64,000 bases of DNA from Hippophae tibetana. Taxonomy: Eukaryota > Streptophyta > Magnoliopsida > Rosales > Elaeagnaceae. The notes under the pieces are model-generated. The model was not told the DNA's origin and did not search any database. It saw nothing but the letters and a program-made list of their open reading frames with translations. The stretch lies in the NCBI GenBank assembly GCA_037013495.1, contig CM072801.1, positions 19,775,001-19,839,000 of the forward strand, given 5' to 3'. The translations under genes and the position numbers were made by a program. Of this stretch, positions 24,452 through 36,500 are shown in pieces (position 1 is the first letter of the stretch; every line of letters starts with the position of its first letter).

Positions 24452-26647
24452 TGATAAATAATTTAAAAAATTAATTCATTTTCTGGCAACGACGCTAAAC
24501 TCTTGATGAGACAAGACCATTATCGGGTTAATAATACCGATCTTGCGGATACTTTGGTTTTATATTTTTAAAATTCTCACAACTATAGGAATTATTTTAT
24601 AAAAATGAAAATTATACTCTAAAATTGGATTTAAGAAAAGATTATATGTGATTTTTAATTTATTATTCAAATTTTTAAAAAAGAATTTAAATCCTAAACA
24701 TCTTATCAAAATATTTTGATTTTTATTTTTTAATCTAATGACATAAAAATATAAACATAAATAAGGATTCAATAAAAAATAATGCAATTTTTTATCATTC
24801 ATAAGAGTAGAGTATTTATGGATATAATAATTAAGTTAATTATATTTCTTCATATTATTTAGGTTATTGAATATATAAATTGATATTTGTTGATTTTTTC
24901 TTTTTGGTATGAAAGTGTTCTTAAACGGGGCCTAAATTCTTTTGTTTAATATTAATTAACTAATATCCTTAGGTGGAGCATATTAATTGATTAAATATTA
25001 AATTTTAGCTTTATTTGTAAGAAAATAGCAAGACATCTAATCATAGCTTTAGGTGGAGTTAATTAATTAAATTTTATTCAAGGTGTACAAATTAAACCTA
25101 AGAATTTGATTATCCGAATACGTTAAAACAATTACTAAAAATATGTTATCAATACATTTTCAAATAATAGTTCTTATAAAAAACTTTTGAAATAAAGTTT
25201 TACTCTAACTAATGGACTATTGTACCAAAAAATAAAAAGAACATTATTCTAAATCAGATCAGATAATTAAATCTTAAAATCTAATTTTCAGATTTAAGTT
25301 TGTAATGAAAAATAATACATTACTCTCTAACATCCTTAATATAAATTCTTGAATAAAAACAAAATAAATTTATTTTATAAAAATGTTTTACCTATTTAAT
25401 ATTTCTCAAACACAACAATGTTATTATTATATCATATTTATAAAAAATCATTCATGTTAAATTTAATCACAGAAAAATTAAACATAACATATAAGAATAA
25501 AACATAAAAAATAACTGTAAATAATTCATTTTAAAATTATACCTCAAAATAATCTTTACAAAACTTTGATGCTAATTTTGTTGCTGGAAAACCTCTAAAC
25601 AGATTTCCATTTCTGTTTATTGAATCAAAAATTAGAAATCTATAAAATCATAAATAGTTCTTTTCAAAAAAATAACTTTAAAACTAAAAAAACTAAAAAT
25701 TAGAGAGGGACAACTAAAGAGATAAAGAAGAGATTTTGAGGGATGATTTTTACCATGGACAAGATGGTCATTTTATAGATGAGAAAAATGCCAAAAAAGG
25801 TAGGAAAATATTTCAAAAATTGATTTTAGACACAATTTGATAAGCTGGCATGCATATGGGAGCAAGATTTATGGTAGACGGGTATTGGATGTAAAAATTT
25901 TATTTTAAAATTATACCTCAAAAGAATCTATACAAAAAATTGATGTTAATTTTGTTGCTGAAAAGCCTCTAAATAGATTTGCATTTTCGTTTATTGAATC
26001 AAAAATTAGAAATCGATAAAAGAATAAATGGTTCTTCTAAAAAAAGAACTTTAAAATTAAGAAAAACTAAGAAATAGAGAGAGAAAGCTAGAGAGAAAAT
26101 TTTGTGATTTTTGGGATTTGAGGGATGATTTTTACAATGGGATAAATGATCCTTTTATAGATGAGGAAAATGCCAAAAAAGGTGGGAAAATATTTCAAAA
26201 ATTTATTTTGGATGCCTTTGGACGAGCTGGCATGCGTGTGCGGACGAGATTTGCTACATACAGGCATTAGCAGGTGCGGAAATCTACATGGGTGTGTGTT
26301 GGCTGCGTGTGGGAATATGCTGGGCGTGCACGCACGAGACTCGACATGAATGAGCGTGGTTGCACGCAAGACAAGCATGATGTGTGCGTGACTAGGCACT
26401 TTTGTCCATTTTTTCATTTTTTCTCATTTTTTCCTCAACATATTTGTGATGTATTATCTTCATTATTTTTCTTCGAGTTTTTAAATTATTTTTTTGAACA
26501 AAAATACATGAAAAAAATAAAAATACATGTGATTCCGAAAAGATAAATTTATATAAAAATATGATAAAATCATACAAATATAAATCTATTAAATCAATTA
26601 AAGTAAATTAAATCATGGTAATTTTAGTACTTTTTAAGCACTAATCA
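24452..26647 (-). repeat. LTR copy B of nested element, with internal duplication
   Basis: Second long terminal copy. It is about 380 bases longer than copy A because a block of about 374 bases beginning TTTTAAAATTATACCTCAAA is present twice in tandem (starting near 25529 and 25903), so it carries two TATA-like boxes and two GC-richer patches. The primer-like tract appears degraded (24481-24497). Confidence 0.7.
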
Positions 26648-26652
26648 TTTAC

Positions 26653-27340
26653 TACCAAGTGGTTTCCATAAAAAACTTGAGGATATTACCATATAGATAG
26701 GGTTTATATGTGGGTTTACCTTATTACATCGCATGTTATGCATGCTTTAATGTTTAGCTAGTACAATCAGAGTTTAAATTGTGTATGTCTTTACGTACCA
26801 AAGTTTATAACTCTAATTAGAAAGCTATTATTATTTATTGCTTTCTTTCTGACTATTGTATAATATTTGTGGCTGGCTGTGAGTAATTTATATTACCTTT
26901 GTCTTTTATTAGCATGTGAGTTTGGCATGAGTCTCTAACGAGTTTGTATCTCCTTATTTTGGTTATGTATTAGGTGTTGGATTCTTTATTTGGTCTGCTA
27001 TGTTTTTTTATGGCCATATGTTGTGTGTTGTTTTCCATGTATGCATGTTGCTAGCCTTGAGAGAAGCCTGTAAGGCATACCACCATTGGTGTGTTTACTA
27101 CAAATTGTTGTTTTTGTATCTGCTAATTATTTTAGTTGTTTGTTGAACTAAGTATGTTGCTTGTACTTTTATCATGTTACTTGCTTAATTCACATTTGTG
27201 AGGCATGTATGGCCAAATTAATATAGAGCTTATGAAAAGATTTCACGGGTTGACATTTTCACCCATTAACTAGGTCTCAGTTACCTATTTGAGTCGGAAG
27301 AACAATCAACCTTTATGCAATTGTTCTTACATATGAGATT
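26653..27340 (+). repeat. 3' LTR of gypsy remnant, right part
   Basis: Resumes the interrupted LTR: bases 26653-26826 align without gaps to the 5' LTR at about 15018-15196 (ATTACCATATAGAT versus GTTACTACATAGAT). Beyond 26826 the 5' copy is truncated, so the end near 27340 is an estimate. Confidence 0.6.
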
Positions 27341-27399
27341 CTTCAAATTTTAGTTGTATTTTATTATTTACATATTTAATTTTATGTCTTTTTAAATAT

Positions 27400-28265
27400 T
27401 ATTTTTAATTTATTGATCATTTATTAAATCTGAATATGTTTGGCGGATTGTGATAATGAGATTTTATTTATGTTGACATATTTGCATAGATTAAATATCT
27501 TTTAACAATAATTAAAGAGAGATTATTTTCTATTTCAAGATTTTTACAAAGTTTATTATTGAAAAATACATTGACAACATATTTTTCGTAATAGATTTAA
27601 AATATGAAAGTTAGGTTTTAGATACATCAATAGAAATCCAATTTAGAATTATTTTCTATTTCATGATTTTTACAAGATTTAAGATTTATTATTGAAAAAA
27701 TATTGACGACATATTTTTCATAATAGATTTAAAATATGAAAGTTAGATTTCAGATATATGAATTTAAAATCTAATTTAGATAGCTTAAATAAGAGTTTAA
27801 ATTGTCAGCCTAATCAAAGGTAACAAGTTAAATAGTTTGTTACTAAACATAATTTAATTAAATTAATTGATGACCTGATCGAAGGAAATATATATATATA
27901 TATATATAAGAGAATCAATAATTCAAATTTATATTTTATTAACTTATTAATTCTACCAAATTTAATCAACTAGTTAAATATCTCATTAATTTTTCATTGA
28001 GTGTTAATTGTTTATCTTTCGAATATTTAATGAATCAATTTTATTTCTACCTTAAATTTATGTTATTAGTTTAGACTTTTCAAAAACCAAACTATTCTAA
28101 TAGAACATTTAGATTTACTTTTCTTTTAGTTTTTAAGAATTTTATTGAATTGTTTAAAACTAAGTAATTCTTCTTTAAATCGATCTTGGAAGTACATTTA
28201 TTACTTTTTTAATTAATAATACATGCACTTACGAGCTATTTTAAAATATAAAATTTGTGCACCAA
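27400..28265 (+). repeat. Inverted LTR fragment of the nested-element family
   Basis: Its reverse complement (starting near 28262 with AAATAGCTCGTAAGTGCATG) aligns with 50090-50600 and with LTR copies A and B, so it is a further, oppositely oriented family member. It contains an internal direct repeat of about 125 bases (27523-27640 and 27649-27780, ATTATTTTCTATTTCA start) and a (TA)n tract at 27889-27909. No second LTR was seen; a solo or truncated LTR. Confidence 0.6.
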
Positions 28266-28319
28266 TGATTTATGTCATTAGAAACTTAACATCCAATCAA
28301 ATTCAAGTCAAATTAATTT

Positions 28320-29460
28320 AGTCTTCTCAAATTTTGTGAAGGGTTTTCATCCAAGCTTTGCACCCTCCACAATTAGACAAAAAGGACTTTTGAAATGGTT
28401 TGGCATAACAGGTAAGGATTTCACTATCATCAAACATAGGAATATTTATGATCATGTTAGTTTTTGGAACAAGCTTTGGAAAGCCAAGCTCTCGGAAAGA
28501 TAGAAACTTTTTTCTTTGAAAACTACTAAATGGAGCACTTTTCACCAAAGGTACCCTAGGAAAAGTTATAGATTTAAATGATTAAAGTTGTTTACTTTGT
28601 CGTAAGGAAATAGAAGATATATAACTTTTGTTCATCATATGTGAAATTATAATCCTGGTGGTTCCGTTAGAAATGGAACATGCTTTGACAATTCATATCA
28701 AAATTGCACATTTTTACTTATATTAATGTGACACTTAGCCAACCAAGAGCACTTTTTCCTCAAGACTTACCTTCTCAACACTTCACCCTTCTGGATGTTC
28801 TTATGCTTGAACAACTATGGTACTTAATAAACTAGATCGTTTTCAACAAAAGCATGTTAGATTCCAATTTTTATTTAATTACCATCAATTCATAGTTTAA
28901 AGAATTCAAGAAAATTTTAATTAAAATAATAAATCTTGTGATTCTATTAAAGAAGATATCATAGTTTATATACCAACCAAGTGGTAAACTCCAACAAAAC
29001 ATGTAGTGAAATATAATTTCAATGCTAGTTGAAAAAATGGTCATGCAATTATTAGTTTTACTATTTCAGATCGTACAAGTTACATAATAGATATGTGACA
29101 ACAAACAGTATTTACTACTTCTACATATATTTCTTAAATAATGGCTTTTAACGTAACTATAGGTCATGCATTCCTTAGAAAAAAAAAAACAAAGCCATTT
29201 ATGTAGAAAGTGATGCAAAATTCATCGTTAAAGCATTGATGGAAGACAATTGACAACAAGTTTCTAACAATGCTAAAGATGTATCTTTAATAGGACAGGA
29301 AAATTTGTACCACTTCAGTATGATTCCCATCTTTTGGATCCCTAAGGAGTTGAATTCAAGAGCTCACAATCTCGTTACCAATGAGATGTTTCTTTCTATA
29401 TATAGAGAAGCTCTTTATATCTATACTTTAAACTTTTTCACTCCTAATACTATGTAGAAG
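28320..29460 (+). pseudogene. LINE ORF2 3' end: zf-RVT and RNase H
   Basis: Plus-strand text with stops and frame changes reads VSFWNKLWKAKLSER (about 28460-28502), the zf-RVT region found behind plant L1 reverse transcriptases, a cysteine pair LCRKE near 28600, and then an RNase H-like domain (RVT_3 type): VVKYNFNAS (about 29003-29030), YVESDAKFIVKAL (29196-29236, with the acidic ESD) and FWIPKELNSRAHNLV (29333-29378). This is the C-terminal third of a non-LTR retrotransposon ORF2. The endonuclease and reverse transcriptase proper are absent here. Confidence 0.75.
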
Positions 29461-29688
29461 GTACTACTTTTCTTTGGGAAACATACATAATAAACACTAA
29501 GATGAGGCCATATAAATCACAACTCAAGTCAGTTTTTTTATTTGGTATTAGGGTGGCTGATGAGCCCAAATCGAGTAGAATGATTGCAAAACACTCTTAA
29601 ATATAGAAAAAGTCTTCAACAACAAATTAGATATTCTTACAAATGATGTATTTTTTTTTCTTCTTTTAAAAAATGGTATAAAATTATA

Positions 29689-30082
29689 GGTGAAGTATCA
29701 TAAATATCTCTTATATTAAAATATTTGTATTAATTAATCTTTTATATTATAAAAGATGTTATTTAATCCCTTACATTTTATAAAAGTATTAAATAATGAT
29801 AAATTTTATCATTTATTTAATATTTTAATAAATTTAAAATAAAATTTTACTATTCAATAATTTAATAATTTTTATTATAAAACACAATAACAAAAAGTCA
29901 TATTTACTCTTTCTTTATTTACCAATAATATAAAGTAATATAATTTTACTCAAGATATTAATATATAATAAGTTTTGTTCGTCTTTAGAAAGTTTTACTA
30001 AAATAAAGGAATCAAATAATACTAGTTTTTTAATAAACTAAATGACCATTTGATTTAGTATAAGAGATCATTGTCGTATTTT
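29689..30082. mobile_element. Fold-back element, imperfect inverted repeats
   Basis: The left end (TATCATAAATATCTCTTATA) and the complement of the right end (ATACGACAATGATCTCTTAT) form imperfect inverted repeats around an AT-rich non-coding core. A small non-autonomous DNA element is the simplest reading. Confidence 0.45.
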
Positions 30083-31700
30083 TTTTTAAATTATTGAATA
30101 TTATAATTAGAGTAATTAAAATTATTAAAGAAAAAAAATACCTATGATCACATAGAAGGAGCACATTAACCTCGTAGCATTATCACCTTATTTATTTATG
30201 ATTGTTTCAAATTTGTGATTGATAAAAGTGCTTCTAAATTGACACACATGTATTCTTTTCGAATAAAAGATTCTAACACCAAGTAACGTTTTATGCATAA
30301 AAAAGTGTTCATAAAAAGGAGATCAAAATTGAAGTGCTTCTAAACAGTAGGAGAAAAAACCCAACACAATGTTATCGCCTCACTCTTCTTTCTCCCCACC
30401 GTCATACCTAATCCCCCATAGGTCTTGTATGGTTCAAGCAATATTCTATCAGATCTCCCACTCCATTTATCTTCTTTTCTATCATTTATCCCTCTGCCAC
30501 TTCTCTCCTTTTCTATCATTTATCCGCCTGCCTCTTCTCTTCAGTTCTTTGGTTTCAATATTGTTTTTGGTATTTTTCTTAATAGAAAAATAAAATAATA
30601 AATTCTCAATCTTTTTCTTGTGATCGTTGAACCTGTTTAGCAATATTCTGGCTGTAGAATTTAGGTAGAAACTAGAAAGCTAGCTTAAGTTGCTAGTATG
30701 AGATTTCTTCCCTTACGGTGTTGGTTCACAGTGATAGATGAAAGAAAGGAATATTTATTCATTTTCCTTTGCCCGTTTGCATTTTTAAGCACCATAAACT
30801 ACACTTCCATGGGAATGAGATAACGAATTTGCTTTCTTGACCATACAGAAGAATAATTTTTCCCTTTATATTTTTACTTGAAAAGGAACCTCTTGGTTCC
30901 AAAAAATTGTGTTCGATGAAGTGGTTTTTGGAAACACGAGAATACAAATTCTTTATACACAATTGAACAAACTAATAGGAATTACAAATCTTAATCCATA
31001 ATTCTAATTCTACCGACCAAACATACCTTACTTGGGTGCATAGTAGGGTTATCTTACTATCTTAGATTTCTTGTATTTTTTTTTAAATGAAATGCCTTTC
31101 GCTAAAAAAAAAAAATTAGTGCTCCTAGCCATAAAGTTTGTTGGGCAATACTAATATTTTGGCAACACATAAGAGCTGAAACACAAGCACACTCAAATTG
31201 TACAAAGAAGCTAACAACGTATTCTTTGGTCATACAGCAAAATTAAAAAAGGCATCACACTGTAAATACAACAGACAGAAGAACCTCTACTACATCTTCG
31301 ATCACATAGTCTCACGGTTTTCAAATCACTTTAAACTCGGTTCTCAAAATTCTCCAGCCAAATTTCCTCCTCTGCTGTAAACCCTGCCAATGAAACAAAA
31401 ATATATCACAAGTTGATGAATGAGAGCTTAAAATGGTCCTAAAACTAAAGGAAGGGTGGATGGGCGGTTTGTGTTGTTGTTGTTGGGGGGGGGTGTTAGA
31501 GACCTCTTTTTCGCTCAGAAACAGATTTATTTATCATGCTATTTGTTAGCTCTTTATGCCTACTGCCTAACATCCAAACTGGAGCTCATGCATTCATTAA
31601 TAATGCTCATGCAAGTATAAAGTTTCTCATAAGACACTCACTTTTGCATTGTCCATCCTTTTTTTCTTTGTTCCTTAATCTAATAAGCACTGCCAAATGG
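30083..31700. other. Intergenic; local repeats, no gene supported
   Basis: Contains a 34-bp tandem repeat (30474-30541), a G-run of about ten bases near 31485-31493, and short open frames (30369-30593, 30759-30962, 31198-31380) that lack any domain. Confidence 0.4.
30474..30541. repeat. 34-bp tandem repeat, two units
   Basis: CTTTTCTATCATTTATCC followed by a variable CTCTGCCAC/GCCTGCCTC and TTCTCT, present twice with period 34. Confidence 0.85.
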
Positions 31701-31706
31701 TTAAGG

Positions 31707-31921
31707 TTCCGTTTGTTTATTTTTCTAAGACCCTCTAAAAGTGATTCTAACAGTACAATTACACTTCAGGATCAAACAAAAATTTATCAGAAGTAATTTC
31801 ACACCTTAAAATCACATTTTGTGCTTCCTTACAAAAGCACAAATAATGTGCTTCTTCCATAAAGCACCTTCTTCTTAAAACATTTTTGAATGAAATAACT
31901 TTTAACATAAACACAAACAAA
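31707..31921. mobile_element. Possible MITE
   Basis: TTCCGTTTGTTTATTTTT at the left and the complement of ATAAACACAAACAAA at the right give short imperfect inverted ends; the core contains AAGCAC/GTGCTT words typical of plant small DNA elements. No target duplication was read. Confidence 0.35.
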
Positions 31922-32303
31922 TATACACTAAGCTATCTTCAGATGACAATCTTCACCATTTTATAAACCAACTCCACTCTATCTTTTTAATATGAAATAG
32001 AGAAGAATCTTATTTACCCTATAACATTATCTATAGGGGTTTTCTTCAGGGATACCCCTAGGGTTTATCAATATGGATAAAAACCGTTTCAAGTTTTTGC
32101 AAATGACATTGACCTGGCTGTGGTTAAACAATATAGCATAAATACCATATTATTGTAACAACGTTAGAAAATCTGTTAAAATTTTCTCTGATCTGTAAAA
32201 CTGACACATTGATTAAAAAAACTGAAAAATTCATATGCAATGGACCAAAAAAAAACCAGCAAGCAAAGAACAAAAAAATAGACTTTGGTAGGGTAGAAGA
32301 ACA

Positions 32304-32640
32304 ATGGCTTCAATGAGAGTGCAAAGGGAAGTAGCAGCAGTGGAAACCCTGTCGCAGGAGGATTGAGGGTTGGAGAGCTTGCAAAGCTGAGCATCGAGCA
32401 GTTGAAAGCAGTGAAAAATGGACCTTCAGGTCAATCTTCTTCAATACAGCCTCAACAACATTAGTTCAGCTTCTGCTTGCCTCGATGTTACCTCATCTGC
32501 TCTCCAAAACCTATCTTTGCTCTCATGGCCAGAAAATGCTCATCCCTCTCACTGCCTCTCTATATGTCCCCGACACTAATGGCAATACCGATAAAGTTCG
32601 TGTTGATGTGGGTACTGGTTACTTCAACCAGGTCCATCTC
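32304..32640 (+). pseudogene. Prefoldin subunit 5 gene fragment, frameshifted
   Basis: Three consecutive reading frames together give the N-terminal half of prefoldin subunit 5, a cytosolic chaperone subunit that hands actin and tubulin to CCT. Frame 2 from 32327 shows GNPVAGG and ELAKLSIEQLKAVK; frame 0 from 32418 shows MDLQVNLLQYSLNNI; frame 1 from about 32525 shows KMLIPLTASLYVP, KVRVDVGTGYF and ends at 32650 next to a possible splice donor (CAG|GTCC). The family normally reads these in one frame, so at least two indels have occurred, and a TGA is present near 32362 in the frame of the first ATG. The C-terminal half is not found downstream. Retention of a donor-like site suggests a DNA-level duplicate rather than a processed copy (inference). 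A Ty1/copia element lies 195 bases downstream. Confidence 0.75.
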
Positions 32641-32834
32641 TACCCTTCTTTATTTATTAACTACCTTTAATTTCTTAGTCGTTAGAAGTACATTCGAATT
32701 CTTTAAAAAAAATCAGCTTGTTTAGGGTGATTATTTGATTTCTATTTCCAGGGACTGATCAGACTATGATTGAAAAAATTGAAATTTAAAATATTGGACT
32801 TCAATTGAAAATCTAAAACATAGTGTTTCAATTC

Positions 32835-32988
32835 TGTTAAAGATGATTAGTTGTGTATTAAGTATCTATCACTAGGTAAATATATTAGTTGTGTATTAGG
32901 TGTATGTCACCTAAGATTGTCCCTAACTTTGTATATAAATAAGTAGTGTCTTTGAATGAAAATAAGAGAGTGAATTCTGAGTTTTACA
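32835..32988 (+). repeat. 5' LTR of copia element
   Basis: Starts TGTTAAAGATG and ends GAGTTTTACA. Contains the TATA-like TATATAAATAAG near 32931-32942. By eye it differs from the 3' LTR at 12 of 154 positions, all of them transitions. Confidence 0.95.
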
Positions 32989-33000
32989 TAGTATCAAAGC
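32989..33000 (+). other. Primer binding site of copia element
   Basis: TAGTATCAAAGC, directly after the LTR, is two changes from the canonical TGGTATCAGAGC complementary to initiator tRNA-Met; both changes are G to A. Confidence 0.8.
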
Positions 33001-33132
33001 ATTTGGGTTACAAAATTTGCGAAAAAAAAAACTTCCATTCAAATTAGGGGCTGATTTTGGGTAAACACAAATTATGATTTGGTGCATTTTTGAGTTCCAA
33101 CTCGGAACACCCTTTTGGAGTGCACATTTTTT

Positions 33133-33375
33133 CTCACCGCCGGCACAGGGAGAAATACCAGCCATCGACCAACCAAACCCCGAAGTCCAATCACCAGACG
33201 AGCCACGAGTGACCCACACGTGCCACCGCGACTTTCTGTCAAATTTTCACGCATCTCACCGCCGGCACAGGGAGGAAGACCAGCCGCCGACCGGCCAAAC
33301 CCCCAAGTCCGATCACCAGACGAGCCGCGAGTGAGCCACACGCACCATCGTGACTTTCTGTCATCATTTCACGCG
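33133..33375 (+). repeat. 122-bp tandem duplication in copia leader
   Basis: Two units starting CTCACCGCCGGCACAGGGA at 33133 and 33255 lie between the primer site and gag. The units are GC-rich (about twice the G+C of the flanks) and differ at scattered sites. Open frames here on both strands are shadows of this GC-rich leader. Confidence 0.9.
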
Positions 33376-33597
33376 CCGGCGCGTGACAGCGTGTCCATGC
33401 AGCATTCTTCTCCGGTCGACCTTGGGTCGCTCTCCGTTGTTCCCCTGCATTATCTGTGGTGGTTTGGCACTCATCGCTTGTGATTGTTCAGGTTTGGGTT
33501 CTTCCAATTTTGTGTTCTTGTTTGCTGTGTGTTTGGTCGCTGCTGTTGTTGGATTTTGTTTGTTCGTTTGCTCGCTGCCTTGTCGTTTGTAAGAGTT

Positions 33598-36500
33598 ATG
33601 ACTGAAAAGAAATCTCATGTTGTAACGGATATAGTGCCTATGATGTCTAAAATCACGAATCATAAGCTCAATGGCTCGAATTATTTGGCTTGGAGCAAGA
33701 CCATTCGAATTTATTTGAGAAGTATCGAAAAAGATACTCATTTGACTAATGACCCTCCTAAAGATGATTCAAAGCAGACATGGCTTAGAGAAGATGCTCA
33801 TTTATTTCTACAGATTCGGAATTCTATTGAAAGCAATGTAATTGACTTGATCAATCATTGTGAATTCGTTAAGGAATTGATGGATTATTTGGATTTCTTA
33901 TATTCTGGTAAAGGAAATCTTTCTCGCATATATGAGGTATGCAAAGCATTTTACCATGCAGACAAACAAGATCAATCGCTCACAAATTATTTTATGGAAT
34001 TTAAAAGGACTTATGAAGAGCTCAATAGTTTGATGCCTTTTAGCCCTGATGTAAAGATTCAACAAAGCTAACAGGAACAAATGGTGGTCATGAGTTTTCT
34101 TACCGATCTTCCCTCTACTTTTGAGACTGCTAAGTCCCAGGTTCTTTCTGGTTCTGAGATCTCCTCTTTACAAGAGGTGTTTAGTCGAGTACTTCGTACA
34201 GAAGGCACTCCACCTCCACCTCCACCTGCTCAATTAAATGGTGCTTTGGTCAGCCGAAGTAATAATTATGAGCATAGACGGTCAATTTATATGAACAGAA
34301 ACGAAGAAGGCGGCTCGCACGGGTTTGAAACTCGACCACAGAACCTAGGAGGTATTGTATGTCACTATTGTCACAAACCAAGACATACGAAACATGATTG
34401 TAAAAAGCTTCAATACAAGCATCAGAAAGGTCACTCGGCTCATATTGCATCCACTTCTGATACTTCTGAAAAATCGGTTCTTATCTCTGCAAATGAATTT
34501 ACCAAGTTCTCACAGTATCAAGAATCACTAAGGTCTTCATCACCTTTTGTCACTGCTATTGCTGATTCAGGTAAATCAAATACGTGTCTCATTTCCTCAT
34601 CTTCCAAATGGGTTATTGATTCTGGTGTCACAGATCATATGACAGGTAATTCTAGTCTCTTTTCTACTATTCAGTCACACACCTCTACCTCTACTATTAC
34701 CTTAACCGATGGGTCACCATCTCGTGTTCTTGGGTCTGGCACAATTACTCCCACTCCTTTGCTTCCTTTGTCGTATGTCTTACATTTACCTAACTTATCC
34801 TTTAATTTGATCTCTGTAAGTCAGCTTACTCGCAATCTTAACTGTTGCATCTCATTTTTTCCTAATCGTTGCTTATTTCAAGATCTTATGACGAAAAAGA
34901 CTATTGGTAAAGGACATGAGTCTGGAGGTCTCTATATTCTTGACACACCAATACTGAAACCTACCGCTTGCTCTAGTGTAACCCCGCCCTTTGAGGCACA
35001 TTGTAGACTGGGTCATCCATCTCTTCCTTTACTGAAGAAACATTGTCCTCAGTTTAGTAAGATGTCTTCATTAGATTGTGAGTCTTGTCAATTTGCAAAA
35101 CATCATCGTCTTAGTTCAAATCCAAGAGTTAATAAACGTGCTAGTGTTCCTTTTGAATTAGTTCATTCTGATGTTTGGGATCCTTGTCCTATTTTGTCTA
35201 AACCTGGATTTAAATATTTTGTTACTTTTGTGGATGATTATTCTCGTGTAACTTGGTTATATTTAATGAAGAGTCATTCTGAATTGTTTTCTATTTTTTG
35301 CGCATTTTGTGTTGAGATTAAAACTCAATTTAATGTTTCAATTCGTACTTTGCGAAGTGATAATGCCAAAGAATATACATCAGCTTTGTTTCAATCTTAT
35401 ATGGTTCAAAATGGCATGCTTCATGAAACTTCATGTGTTAATACTCCATCTCAAAATGGAGTGGCCGAACGTAAGAACAGACATCTTCTCGAAATTGCAC
35501 GTGCCTTATTATTTCATATGAATGTTTCTAAACCTTTTTGGGCCGATGCAGTTTCAACAACATGTTTTCTTATTAATCGCATGCCCTCATTTGTTCTTCA
35601 TGGTGAGATTCCTTACAAAATTTTGTTTCCTAATAAGTCACTATTTCCGATTGAGCCTAGGATATTTGGTAGCACTTGTTTTGTTCGGGATGTTCGTCCG
35701 CATGTTACTAAATTAGATCTCAAGTCTTTGAAGTGTATCTTCCTTGGTTATTCTCGTCTCCAAAAAGGTTATAGATGTTATTGTCCTAGTCTTAACAAAT
35801 ATCTTGTCTCAATTGATGTTACCTTTATGGAAGACACACCTTATTTTTCGTCTTCTTCTCCTCCTGCATGTCAGGGGGAGGATGACGATTTGTTAGTCTA
35901 TTCTATCACATCATCTAAACCTGTTAGGCCTCCTATAACTCAAGTCTACTCCAGACATAGACCTTCTGATTCATGTCCTGCACCTACTTCTTCGTCATCA
36001 GATCCAATCCTGAACAATAATCTTCCTATTGCATTACGCAAAGGTAAACATCAATGTACTTATCCTATTTCTTCTTTTGTTTCTTATAACTGCTTGTCGT
36101 TTTCCTCTTGCTCTTTTATTGCCTCTCTTGATTCTATTTCTATCCCTAAAACTGTTCACGAAACCATATCTCATCCTGGTTGGCATCATGCAATGATTGA
36201 GGAAATGAATGCGTTGGATGACAATGGTACTTGGGACTAGGTTGTTTTACCTTCGGGGAAACGGGGTATCGGATGCAAATGGATGTTCACAGATAAAGTT
36301 AATCCAGATGGGTCAATTGCTCGATTAAAGGCCCGTCTTGTTGCTAAGGGATATGCTCAAACCTATGGAGTGGACTATTCTGACACTTTCTCTCCTGTTA
36401 CTAAATGGACATCTGTTCGGTTGTTTATTTCTATGACAGTTACTCACCATTGGCCTTTGCATCAACTAGATATCAAGAATGCTTTTCTTCATGGTGATCT

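Larger units (their letters stand above)
18844..26647 (-). mobile_element. Nested LTR retrotransposon, non-autonomous, 7.8 kb
   Basis: Inserted in the gypsy 3' LTR with a 5-bp target duplication TTTAC. It has two related long terminal copies, 18844-20656 and 24452-26647, around a 3.8-kb interior. Ends are TGAT...ATCA. Minus orientation is supported by TATA-like boxes on the minus strand in each LTR (20152-20163; 25771-25780 and 26151-26160) and by a minus-strand GAGAGGCAATCC-like post-integrase motif near 22525-22535. The interior has no gag or pol, so it needed proteins from another element to move. The polypurine tract next to the 3' LTR is not obvious; a candidate AAGTTGAGGTGATG lies on the minus strand near 22225-22240. 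Confidence 0.75.
14064..27340 (+). mobile_element. Truncated Ty3/gypsy element, host of a nested insertion
   Basis: Plus-oriented remnant: a right-truncated 5' LTR (homology 14064-15196), the end of an integrase gene (15290-16006), a post-integrase region with GGGAGGCAACC (about 16057), a polypurine tract (16251-16263), a non-coding stretch and a 3' LTR (about 17730-18843, continuing 26653 to about 27340). The 3' LTR is split by a 7.8-kb second LTR element. Primer site, gag, protease and reverse transcriptase are missing: LTR homology stops at about 15196 and integrase sequence starts within 100 bases. The integrase signature and the post-integrase motif are typical of large plant Ty3/gypsy lineages (Athila/Tat-like), but the lineage is an inference. 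Confidence 0.7.

Noticed and set aside
27523-27780. Repeat pair as a possible CRISPR-like array
   Set aside because: Only two units of about 125 bases, in an LTR fragment of a plant genome; ordinary tandem duplication.
30369-30593. Ser/Leu-rich open frame near 30.4 kb
   Set aside because: Pyrimidine-rich low-complexity sequence with a 34-bp tandem repeat; no domain, no exon partners.
33072-33741. Several overlapping Pro/Arg-rich open frames on both strands
   Set aside because: They arise from the GC-rich tandemly duplicated copia leader and lie antisense to or before gag; no domains.
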